This document shows positions 6,883 to 13,659 of a stretch of DNA of 15,748 nucleotides, piece by piece. Every line of letters begins with the position of its first letter. Within the stretch, counting starts at the first letter, position 1. Both the position numbers and the translations under genes were made by a program. The notes beneath the pieces were generated by a model. It did no database searches and was not told the origin of the DNA. It saw only the letters and a program-made list of their open reading frames with translations. Source of the stretch: JAAZHN01 sp964605575 (GTDB lineage Bacteria; Bacillota_I; Bacilli_A; RF39; UBA660); contig CAZSDG010000020.1 of the NCBI GenBank assembly GCA_964605575.1, forward strand, positions 1 to 15,748, given 5' to 3'.

Positions 6883-7791
6883 ATGAAAAAAGTTCAAGAA
6901 GTAATTAAAGATAATGTTAAGTATAATTTGAAATCTGAATTAAAGAAAAACTATGCAACCGCACTAAAGGATGAAAAATTCAAGAAATTAATTGCAGATC
7001 TTAAAATCCCTGATGATGTCGCGATGAATTATACCTCAAGACTAGAAGATACTGTGATTGAATTAAATAATTGTCTTAACTGTCCTGCCTTAGAAAAATG
7101 TAAAAATAAACTTACAGGATATGTAGATACTCCTAAATTAGTTGGTAACCGTTTAGAATTTAATTATGTTGCTTGTAAGTATATGCAAGAAAAATTAGCA
7201 AATGAAAACAAAACAGTATCTTACTATGACATACCTTATTTAATTAAATTAGCTAAAGTTAAAGATATTGATGTTAAAGATAAAAATCGAACAGAAGTTA
7301 TCAAATGGTTAAAAGATTTTTATGATAAATATCAAAAAGATCCCAAACAAAAAGGCTTATATTTACATGGTTCATTTGGTTCTGGAAAAACTTTCCTAAT
7401 CGCGGCATTTTTAAATGAATTGGCTGATAAAGGCTCAAGAGTTAGTATTGTTTATTTTCCTGATTTCTTATTAAGTTTAAAAGATTTTGCTAATGATTAT
7501 GTTGCTCGTGTTGATGAATTAAAAAGATGTGATATTTTAATGATTGATGACATTGGCGCTCAAGCTAACTCTGTTTGGAGTAGAGATGAAATTTTAGGTT
7601 CAATCTTACAATATCGAATGGATAATGCCTTAGTAACTTTTTTTACTTCAAATTATTCATTGGAAGACTTGGAAAATAAATTAGCCATTTCTAAAGGCCA
7701 AGAAGAAAAAATTGCTGCAAGAAGAATTATTGAAAGAATTAGACAATTAACTGACCAACTATCTTTAGTTAGTATTAATAGGAGAAAATAA
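6883..7791 (+). CDS. dnaI: Primosomal helicase loader DnaI
   Basis: A 302-residue AAA+ helicase loader. The N-terminal domain carries the zinc-ribbon cysteines C64, C67 and C73 (CLNCPALEKC) plus C98. The AAA+ domain shows Walker A GSFGSGKT (163-170), Walker B DILMIDD (217-223), sensor-1 TSN (255-257) and an Arg-rich ERIRQL segment (284-289) at the arginine-finger region. In Bacillus DnaI binds the hexameric helicase DnaC and loads it with the help of DnaB and DnaD. Length fits the family (311 in B. subtilis). ATG at 6883 follows AGGTGA at 5-base spacing; that AGGTGA contains the dnaB stop. The next gene starts immediately after its TAA. Confidence 0.93.
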   Translation: MKKVQEVIKDNVKYNLKSELKKNYATALKDEKFKKLIADLKIPDDVAMNYTSRLEDTVIELNNCLNCPALEKCKNKLTGYVDTPKLVGNRLEFNYVACKYMQEKLANENKTVSYYDIPYLIKLAKVKDIDVKDKNRTEVIKWLKDFYDKYQKDPKQKGLYLHGSFGSGKTFLIAAFLNELADKGSRVSIVYFPDFLLSLKDFANDYVARVDELKRCDILMIDDIGAQANSVWSRDEILGSILQYRMDNALVTFFTSNYSLEDLENKLAISKGQEEKIAARRIIERIRQLTDQLSLVSINRRK

Positions 7792-9534
7792 TTGAACAGG
7801 TTAGTTAGAGAAAGTATTATTACTAGAAATAAGGAATTACTTAAAAATATTTTGAATTGCCAAGATGATTTATCCTTATTTAAAATTCTAACTAATTATT
7901 TAATTAAATTAACGGCTGCTGAGCCTGAAGACTTCAAACAAGCGATTACTTTTTCCAATTATATTATTAATTTTTTCTATTTAATTTTACATGATTATTC
8001 TGAAGACTTTTCGAAGTTAGAAACTGAGTTAATAAAATTAGAGATGGGTTTAAAAACTAAAAGACTAGAATTACTTACACAAGAAATTACGGATAATTAT
8101 CATTTGCTTAGAAATATTGAAAAAAGATTGACTAGTTTTCATGAGTTATTAAAACAATACTGTGAATATAATAATGAAAATTGTGAATATGATTTGTTAT
8201 CTTATTTAATAACTGATGTAAAAAGTTATGAATATTTTGAATTATTAATCAAAAAAAATCCCTCTTTACTATCTTTAGAAAAAGAAAGTGAGTTCATTTT
8301 TGATTTTTTTATTAAACAATATTTAAAAGCCATTATTAATAATGAAGATCTAACTTTTTATCAAAGAGTTTTACAAGTTATGTTGGAAAATAAAGAACTA
8401 GTTATTAAACAACAGACATTAAATGAAATTAAAAAGTTGTTGACGGATTCTTCAAATTTAGAATATAAGAATATTACTGATGCGATTGAATCATATTTTC
8501 CAGATTTTGATTTAGCAAAACGTTCGACAATTCATTGTCTATTAAGTGAAAAACCAACAATTCCTGAATACAAAAGACCAATTCAAGTTGGAATTAGATT
8601 GGATTTAAGAAAGTATGAAACTATTTCAATTGATTCCTCAATTTATAAAGAAAATGGGGAACATAATATTTTTGATGATGCTTTTACTTTATTTAAAACA
8701 GGTAATGGTTATATGTTGTATTTACATTTTGCTGATGCACCGAGCTATGTTTTTCCCAATGAAACATTAAATGAAGATTTAAAAAATCGCTTATTTAGTT
8801 TACATAATGGTTACGATTATATTCCTTTATTTAATGATGAATTTGTCAATAACTATTTATCGCTAAAACCAAATATTGATCGGTTTGCAATTACAATTGC
8901 TTGTGAAATAAATAATTTTGGGAGCATTGAAGGTGTCAACTTTTATGAAAGTATAATTAGAAATAAAAAAGCTTTTACTAGCGAAGAAGTGGATGAAATA
9001 ATAGCTGGTAAACCAAGTAATTATACTGGATTAATTGAGGAGTATGCTCAAGTTCTTAATTTATTAACTGATAAAAAAGAAAATATTGGACAATTAATTC
9101 CACAATTTTTTAATGTTCTAGCTGGTCAAATAACTGCAGAGTATTTTAAAGAACAAGAATTACCATTTATTTATCGAAACTGCGTTCCGATTAAAAGACT
9201 AACTAAAGAAGAACAAAAACAAATGTTTAGTCAATTTATTTCTAGAAGAGTTGGTGAATCATATTTGGATGGTATCTCTGAAGAAATTAATCGTCTAGTA
9301 AGAGTTTACTATGATGTGGTTAATGTTGGCCACTCGGGATTGAATATAAAGGCATACGGAGAGGTAAGTAAGCCTCTAAGAAATTATATAGCAATCGCGA
9401 CTCTTTATGGAATAAAAAGAATGGTAGTAAAACAAGTTACTAATAAAAAACTAATTGAAGAGTTTTATCAAGAATATCAAGATTTAGCGATTAGAGCTAA
9501 TGTGATTGAAACTGTATTACAAAAAAAATCATAG
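7792..9534 (+). CDS. RNB (RNase II/R)-domain-like protein with a long helical N-terminal region
   Basis: A 580-residue protein. Residues 1-265 are helical, Leu/Lys-rich and unrecognised. Residues about 270-545 follow the RNB catalytic domain of RNase II/R: SID (D281), FDDAF (D295, D296), YLHFADAPSYV (310-320), LKPNIDRFAITI (358-369), AEYFKEQELPFIYR (449-462) and HSGLNIKAYGEVSKPLRNY (514-532, with R530). Compared with E. coli RNase II, three of four metal-binding Asp and the Arg of SPIRKY are kept, but D207 reads Ile (I293), the Asp after that Arg is Ala (A534), and about six residues are inserted after D281. No cold-shock or S1 domain is seen. Activity is uncertain. TTG start, immediately after the dnaI stop, with AGGAGA 6 bases upstream. 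Bacilli often carry ytxC between dnaI and thrS; this is not YtxC. Confidence 0.75.
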   Translation: MNRLVRESIITRNKELLKNILNCQDDLSLFKILTNYLIKLTAAEPEDFKQAITFSNYIINFFYLILHDYSEDFSKLETELIKLEMGLKTKRLELLTQEITDNYHLLRNIEKRLTSFHELLKQYCEYNNENCEYDLLSYLITDVKSYEYFELLIKKNPSLLSLEKESEFIFDFFIKQYLKAIINNEDLTFYQRVLQVMLENKELVIKQQTLNEIKKLLTDSSNLEYKNITDAIESYFPDFDLAKRSTIHCLLSEKPTIPEYKRPIQVGIRLDLRKYETISIDSSIYKENGEHNIFDDAFTLFKTGNGYMLYLHFADAPSYVFPNETLNEDLKNRLFSLHNGYDYIPLFNDEFVNNYLSLKPNIDRFAITIACEINNFGSIEGVNFYESIIRNKKAFTSEEVDEIIAGKPSNYTGLIEEYAQVLNLLTDKKENIGQLIPQFFNVLAGQITAEYFKEQELPFIYRNCVPIKRLTKEEQKQMFSQFISRRVGESYLDGISEEINRLVRVYYDVVNVGHSGLNIKAYGEVSKPLRNYIAIATLYGIKRMVVKQVTNKKLIEEFYQEYQDLAIRANVIETVLQKKS

Positions 9535-9560
9535 ACAAAAACAATAAAAAGTGTTAATAT
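9532..9560 (+). promoter_or_regulatory. Promoter of the thrS transcription unit
   Basis: TAGACA (9532-9537) overlaps the stop of the RNB-like gene and is followed after 17 bases by TAATAT (9555-9560) with TG ahead of it (extended -10). Transcription would start just before the T-box stem I. Confidence 0.55.
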
Positions 9561-9566
9561 TATTTA

Positions 9567-9770
9567 AATCGCTGAACAAGAACACGAGTAATATAATTAT
9601 TTATTAAGAGACTTAGTGGTTGGTGTAAACTAAGAAATAATGTATTATTTACTATCTTGGAAGAGGATTAATAAATCCCGGTTAATAACCGTTATTGTAA
9701 TTAAGTTAAATAAAAGGATGGTACCGTTCAATTGAACTCCTATGTGCGATTCTTTTTTTTATTTAGGAGG
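9567..9770 (+). promoter_or_regulatory. T-box riboswitch (Thr), apparently acting on translation
   Basis: Stem I base CAAGA/TCTTG (9577-9581, 9655-9659) brackets a specifier loop whose 3' strand TTTACTA gives the Thr codon ACT (9651-9653). AGAGA (9607-9611) and an apical hairpin CTTAGT/ACTAAG with loop containing GGTGTAA follow the family. The T-box core AGGATGGTACCG is at 9715-9726; its TGGT pairs with the ACCA end of tRNA-Thr. The antiterminator-type hairpin is AGGA/TCCT plus GTTC/GAAC around that bulge. No compact GC-rich stem precedes the T run at 9753-9760. Instead CTCCTA (9737-9742) can pair with TAGGAG (9764-9769) and cover the ribosome site of the next gene. Binding of uncharged tRNA-Thr would free that site. 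Confidence 0.8.
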
Positions 9771-9777
9771 TATATTT

Positions 9778-9957
9778 TTGAGTCTAGAAGAGTTAAAACA
9801 AGAATTATTTAAGATTAGATTAGAAATGTCACTTTTTAGAAAAAGAATGGCAACTGATCAAAAGTATAAAGATTATTTAGAAAAAAAGTTAGCCATAACT
9901 AAAAAAGCAATTGCAAGATTATTATGGGAAGAAGAAAGGAAAGAAAGAAAAAAATGA
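9778..9957 (+). CDS. Small L29-like helical protein coupled to thrS
   Basis: A 59-residue, highly charged helical protein starting at TTG, 7 bases after a perfect AGGAGG (9765-9770). It contains ELKQELFKIRLE and later KKAIARLLWEEERK, which resemble the two helices of ribosomal protein L29 (LKEELFNLRFQ and RKAIARMKT in Bacillus). About ten extra residues lie between the helices and a Lys/Glu-rich end follows. It is not a TGS domain, although the neighbouring ThrRS lacks one. Its stop overlaps the thrS start as ATGA, so thrS is probably translated by coupling. It may be an L29 paralogue, a synthetase-associated peptide, or only a translated leader. The homology is inferred by eye and weak. Confidence 0.6.
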   Translation: MSLEELKQELFKIRLEMSLFRKRMATDQKYKDYLEKKLAITKKAIARLLWEEERKERKK

Positions 9958-11687
9958 AAAATATTAAAGAAGATGAAAAATTAAATGTGTTAAATCATAG
10001 TTGTGCTCATTTAATGGCCCAAGCAATCAACAGATTATATCCAGAAGCAAAGTTTTGGGTAGGACCAGTTATTGAAGAAGGGTTTTACTATGATATTGAT
10101 TTAGGAGACAAAGTAATTACGGATGAAGATATTTTATTAATTGAAAAAGAAATGAAGAAAATTTCTAAAGATGGTAAAAGAATTTTCAGGGAAGAGTTAA
10201 CTAAAGAGGAAGCATTAGCTAAGTTTAAAAATGATCCTTATAAGCTTGATTTAATTAATAATTTTGAAGATGGAACAATTATTAGTTGTTATACTCAAGA
10301 TGATTTTACTGATCTTTGTCGTGGACCTCACGTCGAGACTGTTAAGGAATTAAAACATTTTAAATTACTTAAGTTTTCTGGAGCTTACTTTAAAGGCGAT
10401 GCTTCTAATAAGATGCTACAAAGAATTTATGGAATTTGTTTTGAAACTGAAGAAGATTTAAATGAACATTTAAATATGTTAGAAGAAGCTAAAAAAAGAG
10501 ATCATAAAAAATTAGGTAAAGAGTTAGAATTATTTATGATGAGTGAGTATGGTCCAGGATTCCCATTCTTTTTGCCAAAAGGAATGATTATTCGTAATAA
10601 TTTAGAAAACTATTGGTATCACGAACATACTAAAGAAGGTTATGAGTTTATTAAGACACCAATTATGTTAAATAGAGATCTATGGGAAATATCTGGACAC
10701 TGGCTTAATTATAAAGAAAATATGTATACATCAGAAATTGATAATAATGAATATGCTATTAAACCGATGAATTGTCCAGGCGGAATTCTCGCTTTTAAAA
10801 ATGGTTTACATTCATATAAAGATTTACCAATGCGAATTGGTGAATTAGGACTTGTTCATCGTCATGAAGCTAGCGGAGCCCTAAATGGTTTATTTAGAGT
10901 TCGTTCATTTACACAGGATGATGCTCATTTATATATGCGCGAAGATCAAATTGAAAGTGAAGTAGTAAGATTAATTAATTTTGTAGATAGAGTTTATAAA
11001 ACATTTAATTTAAGTTATCATATTGAACTTTCAACTAGACCAGAAGAAAAATACATTGGTACGATTGAATCATGGGATAAATCAGAAACAGCCCTTGCTA
11101 ATGCTTGTCATGCATCTGGTAAAGAATATAAACTTAATCCAGGAGATGGAGCATTCTATGGACCAAAATTAGATTTTCATATTAAAGATTCTTTAGGAAG
11201 AGTTTGGCAATGCGGTACAATTCAATTAGACGCTAATTTACCTGAAAGATTTGATTTACATTACATTGATTCAAACGGTGAAAGAAAAAGACCAGTTATG
11301 CTTCATCGAACAATATTTGGTTCAATTGAAAGATTTATGGGAATATTAATTGAACATTATGCAGGGGCATTTCCTCTGTGGCTTGCACCTGTCCAAGTTA
11401 ACATTATTCCTGTTAACAATGAATACCATTTAGAATATGCTAATGAAATATTTGCTGAATTAAAGAAACATAATATTCGCGTTGAATTAGATGATCGTAA
11501 TGAAAAACTTGGTTATAAGATGCGTGAAAGTCAAACTAAAAAGATTCCTTATACATTGATCTTAGGCGACAATGAAGTTAACGGTAAAAACATTAGTTAT
11601 CGATTATATGGAAATCAAGAAACAACTACCTTGCCATTAAAAGAACTTATCGAAACTTTACTTGAAAGAATTGTTAATCATCAATAA
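9954..11687 (+). CDS. thrS: Threonyl-tRNA synthetase lacking the N-terminal TGS domain
   Basis: A 577-residue class II synthetase that charges tRNA-Thr. It begins directly at the editing domain, with H15-S-C-A-H19 and C122-R-G-P-H126 as the zinc-like editing site that clears Ser-tRNA-Thr. The catalytic core has motif 1 around KTPIMLNRDLW, motif 2 HRHEASGALNGLFRVRSF (302-319) and motif 3 MLHRTIFGSIERF (449-461). The zinc ligands C274, H325 and H451 are all present. The anticodon-binding domain (about 478-577) is complete. The usual TGS domain of about 60 residues is missing, as known for some mycoplasma enzymes. ATG at 9954 is preferred because it overlaps the preceding stop. An in-frame ATG at 9924 lies inside the upstream gene and has no ribosome site. 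Controlled by the Thr T-box. Confidence 0.95.
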   Translation: MKNIKEDEKLNVLNHSCAHLMAQAINRLYPEAKFWVGPVIEEGFYYDIDLGDKVITDEDILLIEKEMKKISKDGKRIFREELTKEEALAKFKNDPYKLDLINNFEDGTIISCYTQDDFTDLCRGPHVETVKELKHFKLLKFSGAYFKGDASNKMLQRIYGICFETEEDLNEHLNMLEEAKKRDHKKLGKELELFMMSEYGPGFPFFLPKGMIIRNNLENYWYHEHTKEGYEFIKTPIMLNRDLWEISGHWLNYKENMYTSEIDNNEYAIKPMNCPGGILAFKNGLHSYKDLPMRIGELGLVHRHEASGALNGLFRVRSFTQDDAHLYMREDQIESEVVRLINFVDRVYKTFNLSYHIELSTRPEEKYIGTIESWDKSETALANACHASGKEYKLNPGDGAFYGPKLDFHIKDSLGRVWQCGTIQLDANLPERFDLHYIDSNGERKRPVMLHRTIFGSIERFMGILIEHYAGAFPLWLAPVQVNIIPVNNEYHLEYANEIFAELKKHNIRVELDDRNEKLGYKMRESQTKKIPYTLILGDNEVNGKNISYRLYGNQETTTLPLKELIETLLERIVNHQ

Positions 11688-11724
11688 AAGTATGTATTAA
11701 TTTTAATTAAAGAAAGACAATAAT

Positions 11725-11754
11725 GAAAAAAACATATTTTAATATGTTTTTTTC
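11725..11754 (+). terminator. Terminator after thrS
   Basis: A 13-base perfect stem (G then seven A, CATAT; ATATG, seven T, C) at 11725-11737 and 11742-11754 encloses loop TTTA. The stem is AT-rich, but its symmetric A and T runs are typical of terminators in AT-rich genomes. Confidence 0.7.
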
Positions 11755-11783
11755 TTGCTATTATCCGATCGTTACTATATAAT
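11755..11783 (+). promoter_or_regulatory. Promoter for the gene at 11808
   Basis: TTGCTA (11755-11760) and TATAAT (11778-11783) with an exact 17-base spacer, directly after the thrS terminator and 24 bases ahead of the next ATG. Confidence 0.75.
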
Positions 11784-11807
11784 AGCAGACAAATTTGGGA
11801 GGTTTTT

Positions 11808-12227
11808 ATGATTGTTTCAGACAAGTATTTTATTAATAAGGTAAATCTTGAGTTAGCATCTTATCAAGGTATTGAAGATAAAATTATAGAAATGCAAGAG
11901 GGATTTTGTCAATCGCCAGCATTTTTAATTGTAACTAATATTTGGTACCATTTTGGCTCTAGTTCTATAATAATTGAGGTTCCACTTGTTATTGGGGGGT
12001 TGAAATTAAAATATAAAGATTATAAAAAACTAATTTGTAAAAAACATGAAGAACTAAGTCAGATTAAAAGCGACTATGAACTTGGTCAAATAATTTCTTC
12101 TACCCTGTTAGTTCAAGCCATTGTTGACCTAGAAACTTATCAAGCACTTGATAATGATAGTAAAGCAGTTTTAGCCGACAAAGATGGTCAAGACATGGCG
12201 GCAATATTAATGCGAAAACTAATTTAA
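11808..12227 (+). CDS. Unrecognised 139-residue protein
   Basis: A soluble protein I do not recognise. It looks alpha/beta: a short N-terminal helix, a central part with beta-like strands (AFLIVTNIWYHF, SIIIEVPLVIGGLKL at about 38-67), then a Lys-rich helix (KYKDYKKLICKKHEEL) and two C-terminal helices. No signal peptide or catalytic motif is visible; two cysteines (34, 77) are not in a metal-binding arrangement. The strand with FGSSSIIIEVPL may be a core beta-hairpin. ATG follows GGGAGG at good spacing, and a near-consensus promoter is present, so expression is likely. It stands as its own unit between the thrS terminator and the next promoter. Confidence 0.75.
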   Translation: MIVSDKYFINKVNLELASYQGIEDKIIEMQEGFCQSPAFLIVTNIWYHFGSSSIIIEVPLVIGGLKLKYKDYKKLICKKHEELSQIKSDYELGQIISSTLLVQAIVDLETYQALDNDSKAVLADKDGQDMAAILMRKLI

Positions 12228-12234
12228 ATAGGTA

Positions 12235-12260
12235 TTAATATTGGTTGTAATTAATATTAA
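12235..12260. repeat. Inverted repeat across the -35 region of the next promoter
   Basis: Arms TTAATATT (12235-12242) and AATATTAA (12253-12260) are perfect 8-base complements around a 10-base loop that holds the -35 TTGTAA. There is no T run after it, so it is a poor terminator; it could be an operator or simply AT-rich chance. Confidence 0.35.
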
Positions 12261-12272
12261 AAGTGATATAAT
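12245..12272 (+). promoter_or_regulatory. Promoter for the gene at 12293
   Basis: TTGTAA (12245-12250) and TATAAT (12267-12272) with a 16-base spacer, and TG one base ahead of the -10. The start codon follows 20 bases later. Confidence 0.65.
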
Positions 12273-12292
12273 AGCCCAGCAAAGGAGTAAAA

Positions 12293-12934
12293 ATGGAGTA
12301 TAAAAGTTTACAAACAATTAGTAATAAAGAATCGTTAATAAGAATTATTAACTCAATATCTGGAATGGATAATTACTTTATAAAAAATGTTATCTTAAGC
12401 ATTACTGTGTCTGGTGTTAAAAAACAAAAGAGATTAGTAAATCCAGTATTAATCATTGAAAGAGACATTTATTTATTGCCTGATGAACTTAATTTTAATA
12501 TTGGGGATTATCAAGAAATACTTAAAGATAAAAATTATTACGAAGCATCATTATTACATTGTCCCTTTGAACCAAGTTTAAATAAAGACATAAAAATAAT
12601 TTCTAATGGGGAAATGTTAATGGAAGCAATGAAAACCAGAAAAAAGCATAATAATTGGCTATGCCATTATTATCCAAAAGAAGAAGTGAGATTAGAATTA
12701 GGTTACCATATCGATGTATCTAAAATAACTGATTTTTATCACCAAGAGGAAGTTGATTTCATTTCAATATATTCAGCAGATTTTGTAGAATATGCATCAT
12801 TAACAGATCAAGAATTAATTTTTAATGAGCCAATATCTTTTGAAAATATACATCATGCTTGCCGTGAGAACTGTATTGATCTTGCTATTCATGGTTTCAG
12901 TAAAATTGATTCAAGGTCATTGATAAAAAAATAA
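12293..12934 (+). CDS. Unrecognised 213-residue protein
   Basis: A soluble protein I do not recognise. Beta-like strands are seen at NVILSITVSG, NPVLIIERDIYLLP and VDFISIYSADFVEY, with helices between, and charged segments such as EAMKTRKKHNN. It has four cysteines and many His residues (HHACRENC near residues 187-194), which could be a metal site but follows no pattern I know. There is no signal peptide or membrane helix. ATG follows AAAGGAG at 6-base spacing, and its own promoter lies just upstream. No terminator is evident between it and the infC promoter. Position next to infC suggests nothing specific about function. Confidence 0.75.
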   Translation: MEYKSLQTISNKESLIRIINSISGMDNYFIKNVILSITVSGVKKQKRLVNPVLIIERDIYLLPDELNFNIGDYQEILKDKNYYEASLLHCPFEPSLNKDIKIISNGEMLMEAMKTRKKHNNWLCHYYPKEEVRLELGYHIDVSKITDFYHQEEVDFISIYSADFVEYASLTDQELIFNEPISFENIHHACRENCIDLAIHGFSKIDSRSLIKK

Positions 12935-12947
12935 TATCTTAAAACAT

Positions 12948-12976
12948 TTGACAAATAGGTAGATAATATGTATAAT
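12948..12976 (+). promoter_or_regulatory. Consensus promoter of the infC-rpmI-rplT operon
   Basis: Perfect TTGACA (12948-12953), 17-base spacer, perfect TATAAT (12971-12976). It is the strongest-looking promoter in the window, in keeping with a ribosomal protein operon, and leaves a leader of about 138 bases. Confidence 0.9.
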
Positions 12977-12982
12977 CAATTT

Positions 12983-13098
12983 GTTATTAAAAAGGAAAGC
13001 GATGTATCCACATCCACCTGATGAATACGTGTTCATGGGTTTAAGCCAAATATTTATTATTTGATTTTTAAAGTGGATACGGAAGTAGTCACTTTTTT
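12983..13098 (+). promoter_or_regulatory. Leader attenuator of the infC operon (L20-leader type)
   Basis: GTATCCAC (13004-13011) is a perfect complement of GTGGATAC (13073-13080), giving a long-range helix that encloses a local hairpin ATGAA/TTCAT (13021-13025, 13032-13036). The downstream arm is also the upstream arm of the terminator at 13070-13098, so the two structures exclude each other. In B. subtilis, L20 controls this operon by leader attenuation (Rfam L20 leader). Here the leader is compact; the match is by position and logic, not by a search. Confidence 0.75.
13070..13098 (+). terminator. Attenuator terminator ahead of infC
   Basis: Arms at 13070-13080 and 13085-13095 form AAAGTG/CACTTT, then a G-T pair, one A-G mismatch and TAC/GTA closed by loop GGAA, followed by a T run to 13098. 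It is the off-state of the infC leader. Confidence 0.7.
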
Positions 13099-13120
13099 AA
13101 TTATGTGGAGGTGTGTTTGT

Positions 13121-13645
13121 ATAGCAAGCGCGAAAGATGAACTATTCATTAATGAAAGAATAAGGGTACCAGAATTAATGGTAATTGGCCCAAATGGAGA
13201 ACAAATGGGAGTTAAAAAGCTAAATGATGCTTTAACTTTAGCTTCTTATGCTGGACTAGACTTAGTACTAATGAGTGCTGATGCTAAGCCACCAGTTGGG
13301 AAAATTATGGATTATAATCGTTATCGTTATGAAAGACAAAAGAAGCAAAAGGATGCTTTAAAAAAACAAAGAGAAACTAATAAACCTATCAAAGAATTCC
13401 AGTTATCAGTAACAATTGATGTTGGAGATTTAGAAGTAAGAAGAAAAAGAGTTGAAGAATATCTTCAAAAAGGTCATAAAATAAAAGTTTCTTTATTACT
13501 AAAAGGACGTCAAAATGCTCATCCTGAACTAGGAATAGAAGTAATGAATCGTTTTATTGAATTATTAAGTGATGTTGCAATCGTTGAATCTGAACCAAAA
13601 CTAGAAGGCAGAAGATTGCATATGCTATTAGCACCTAAAAAATAG
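13121..13645 (+). CDS. infC: Translation initiation factor IF-3, predicted ATA start
   Basis: IF-3 binds the 30S subunit, checks start-codon pairing and prevents premature 50S joining. The 174-residue protein shows the N-domain (LFINERIRVPELMVIGPNG), the linker with MDYNRYRYERQKKQKDALKKQ, and the C-domain ending in SEPKLEGRRLHMLLAPKK. The start is set by GGAGG (13107-13111): ATA at 13121 is 9 bases after it and gives an N terminus aligning with Bacillus IF-3. The only in-frame ATG nearby (13103) lies on the ribosome site itself and TTG at 13061 lies in the attenuator. infC genes are known for rare start codons (AUU, AUA, AUC), through which IF-3 limits its own synthesis. First gene of the infC-rpmI-rplT operon. 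Confidence 0.93.
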   Translation: MASAKDELFINERIRVPELMVIGPNGEQMGVKKLNDALTLASYAGLDLVLMSADAKPPVGKIMDYNRYRYERQKKQKDALKKQRETNKPIKEFQLSVTIDVGDLEVRRKRVEEYLQKGHKIKVSLLLKGRQNAHPELGIEVMNRFIELLSDVAIVESEPKLEGRRLHMLLAPKK

Positions 13646-13659
13646 AAAGAAGGGTAATT

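Noticed and set aside
7792..9534. Gene after dnaI as the sporulation-associated YtxC
   Set aside because: YtxC is about half this length and lacks the FDDAF, HFAD and PLRNY segments that point to an RNB domain.
9778..9957. Small gene before thrS as a split-off TGS domain of ThrRS
   Set aside because: Its sequence is two charged helices without the beta-grasp pattern of TGS; it resembles L29 more.
12235..12260. Inverted repeat as a terminator for the gene at 11808
   Set aside because: It has perfect arms but no T run after it and overlaps the -35 of the next promoter, so an operator or chance is more likely.
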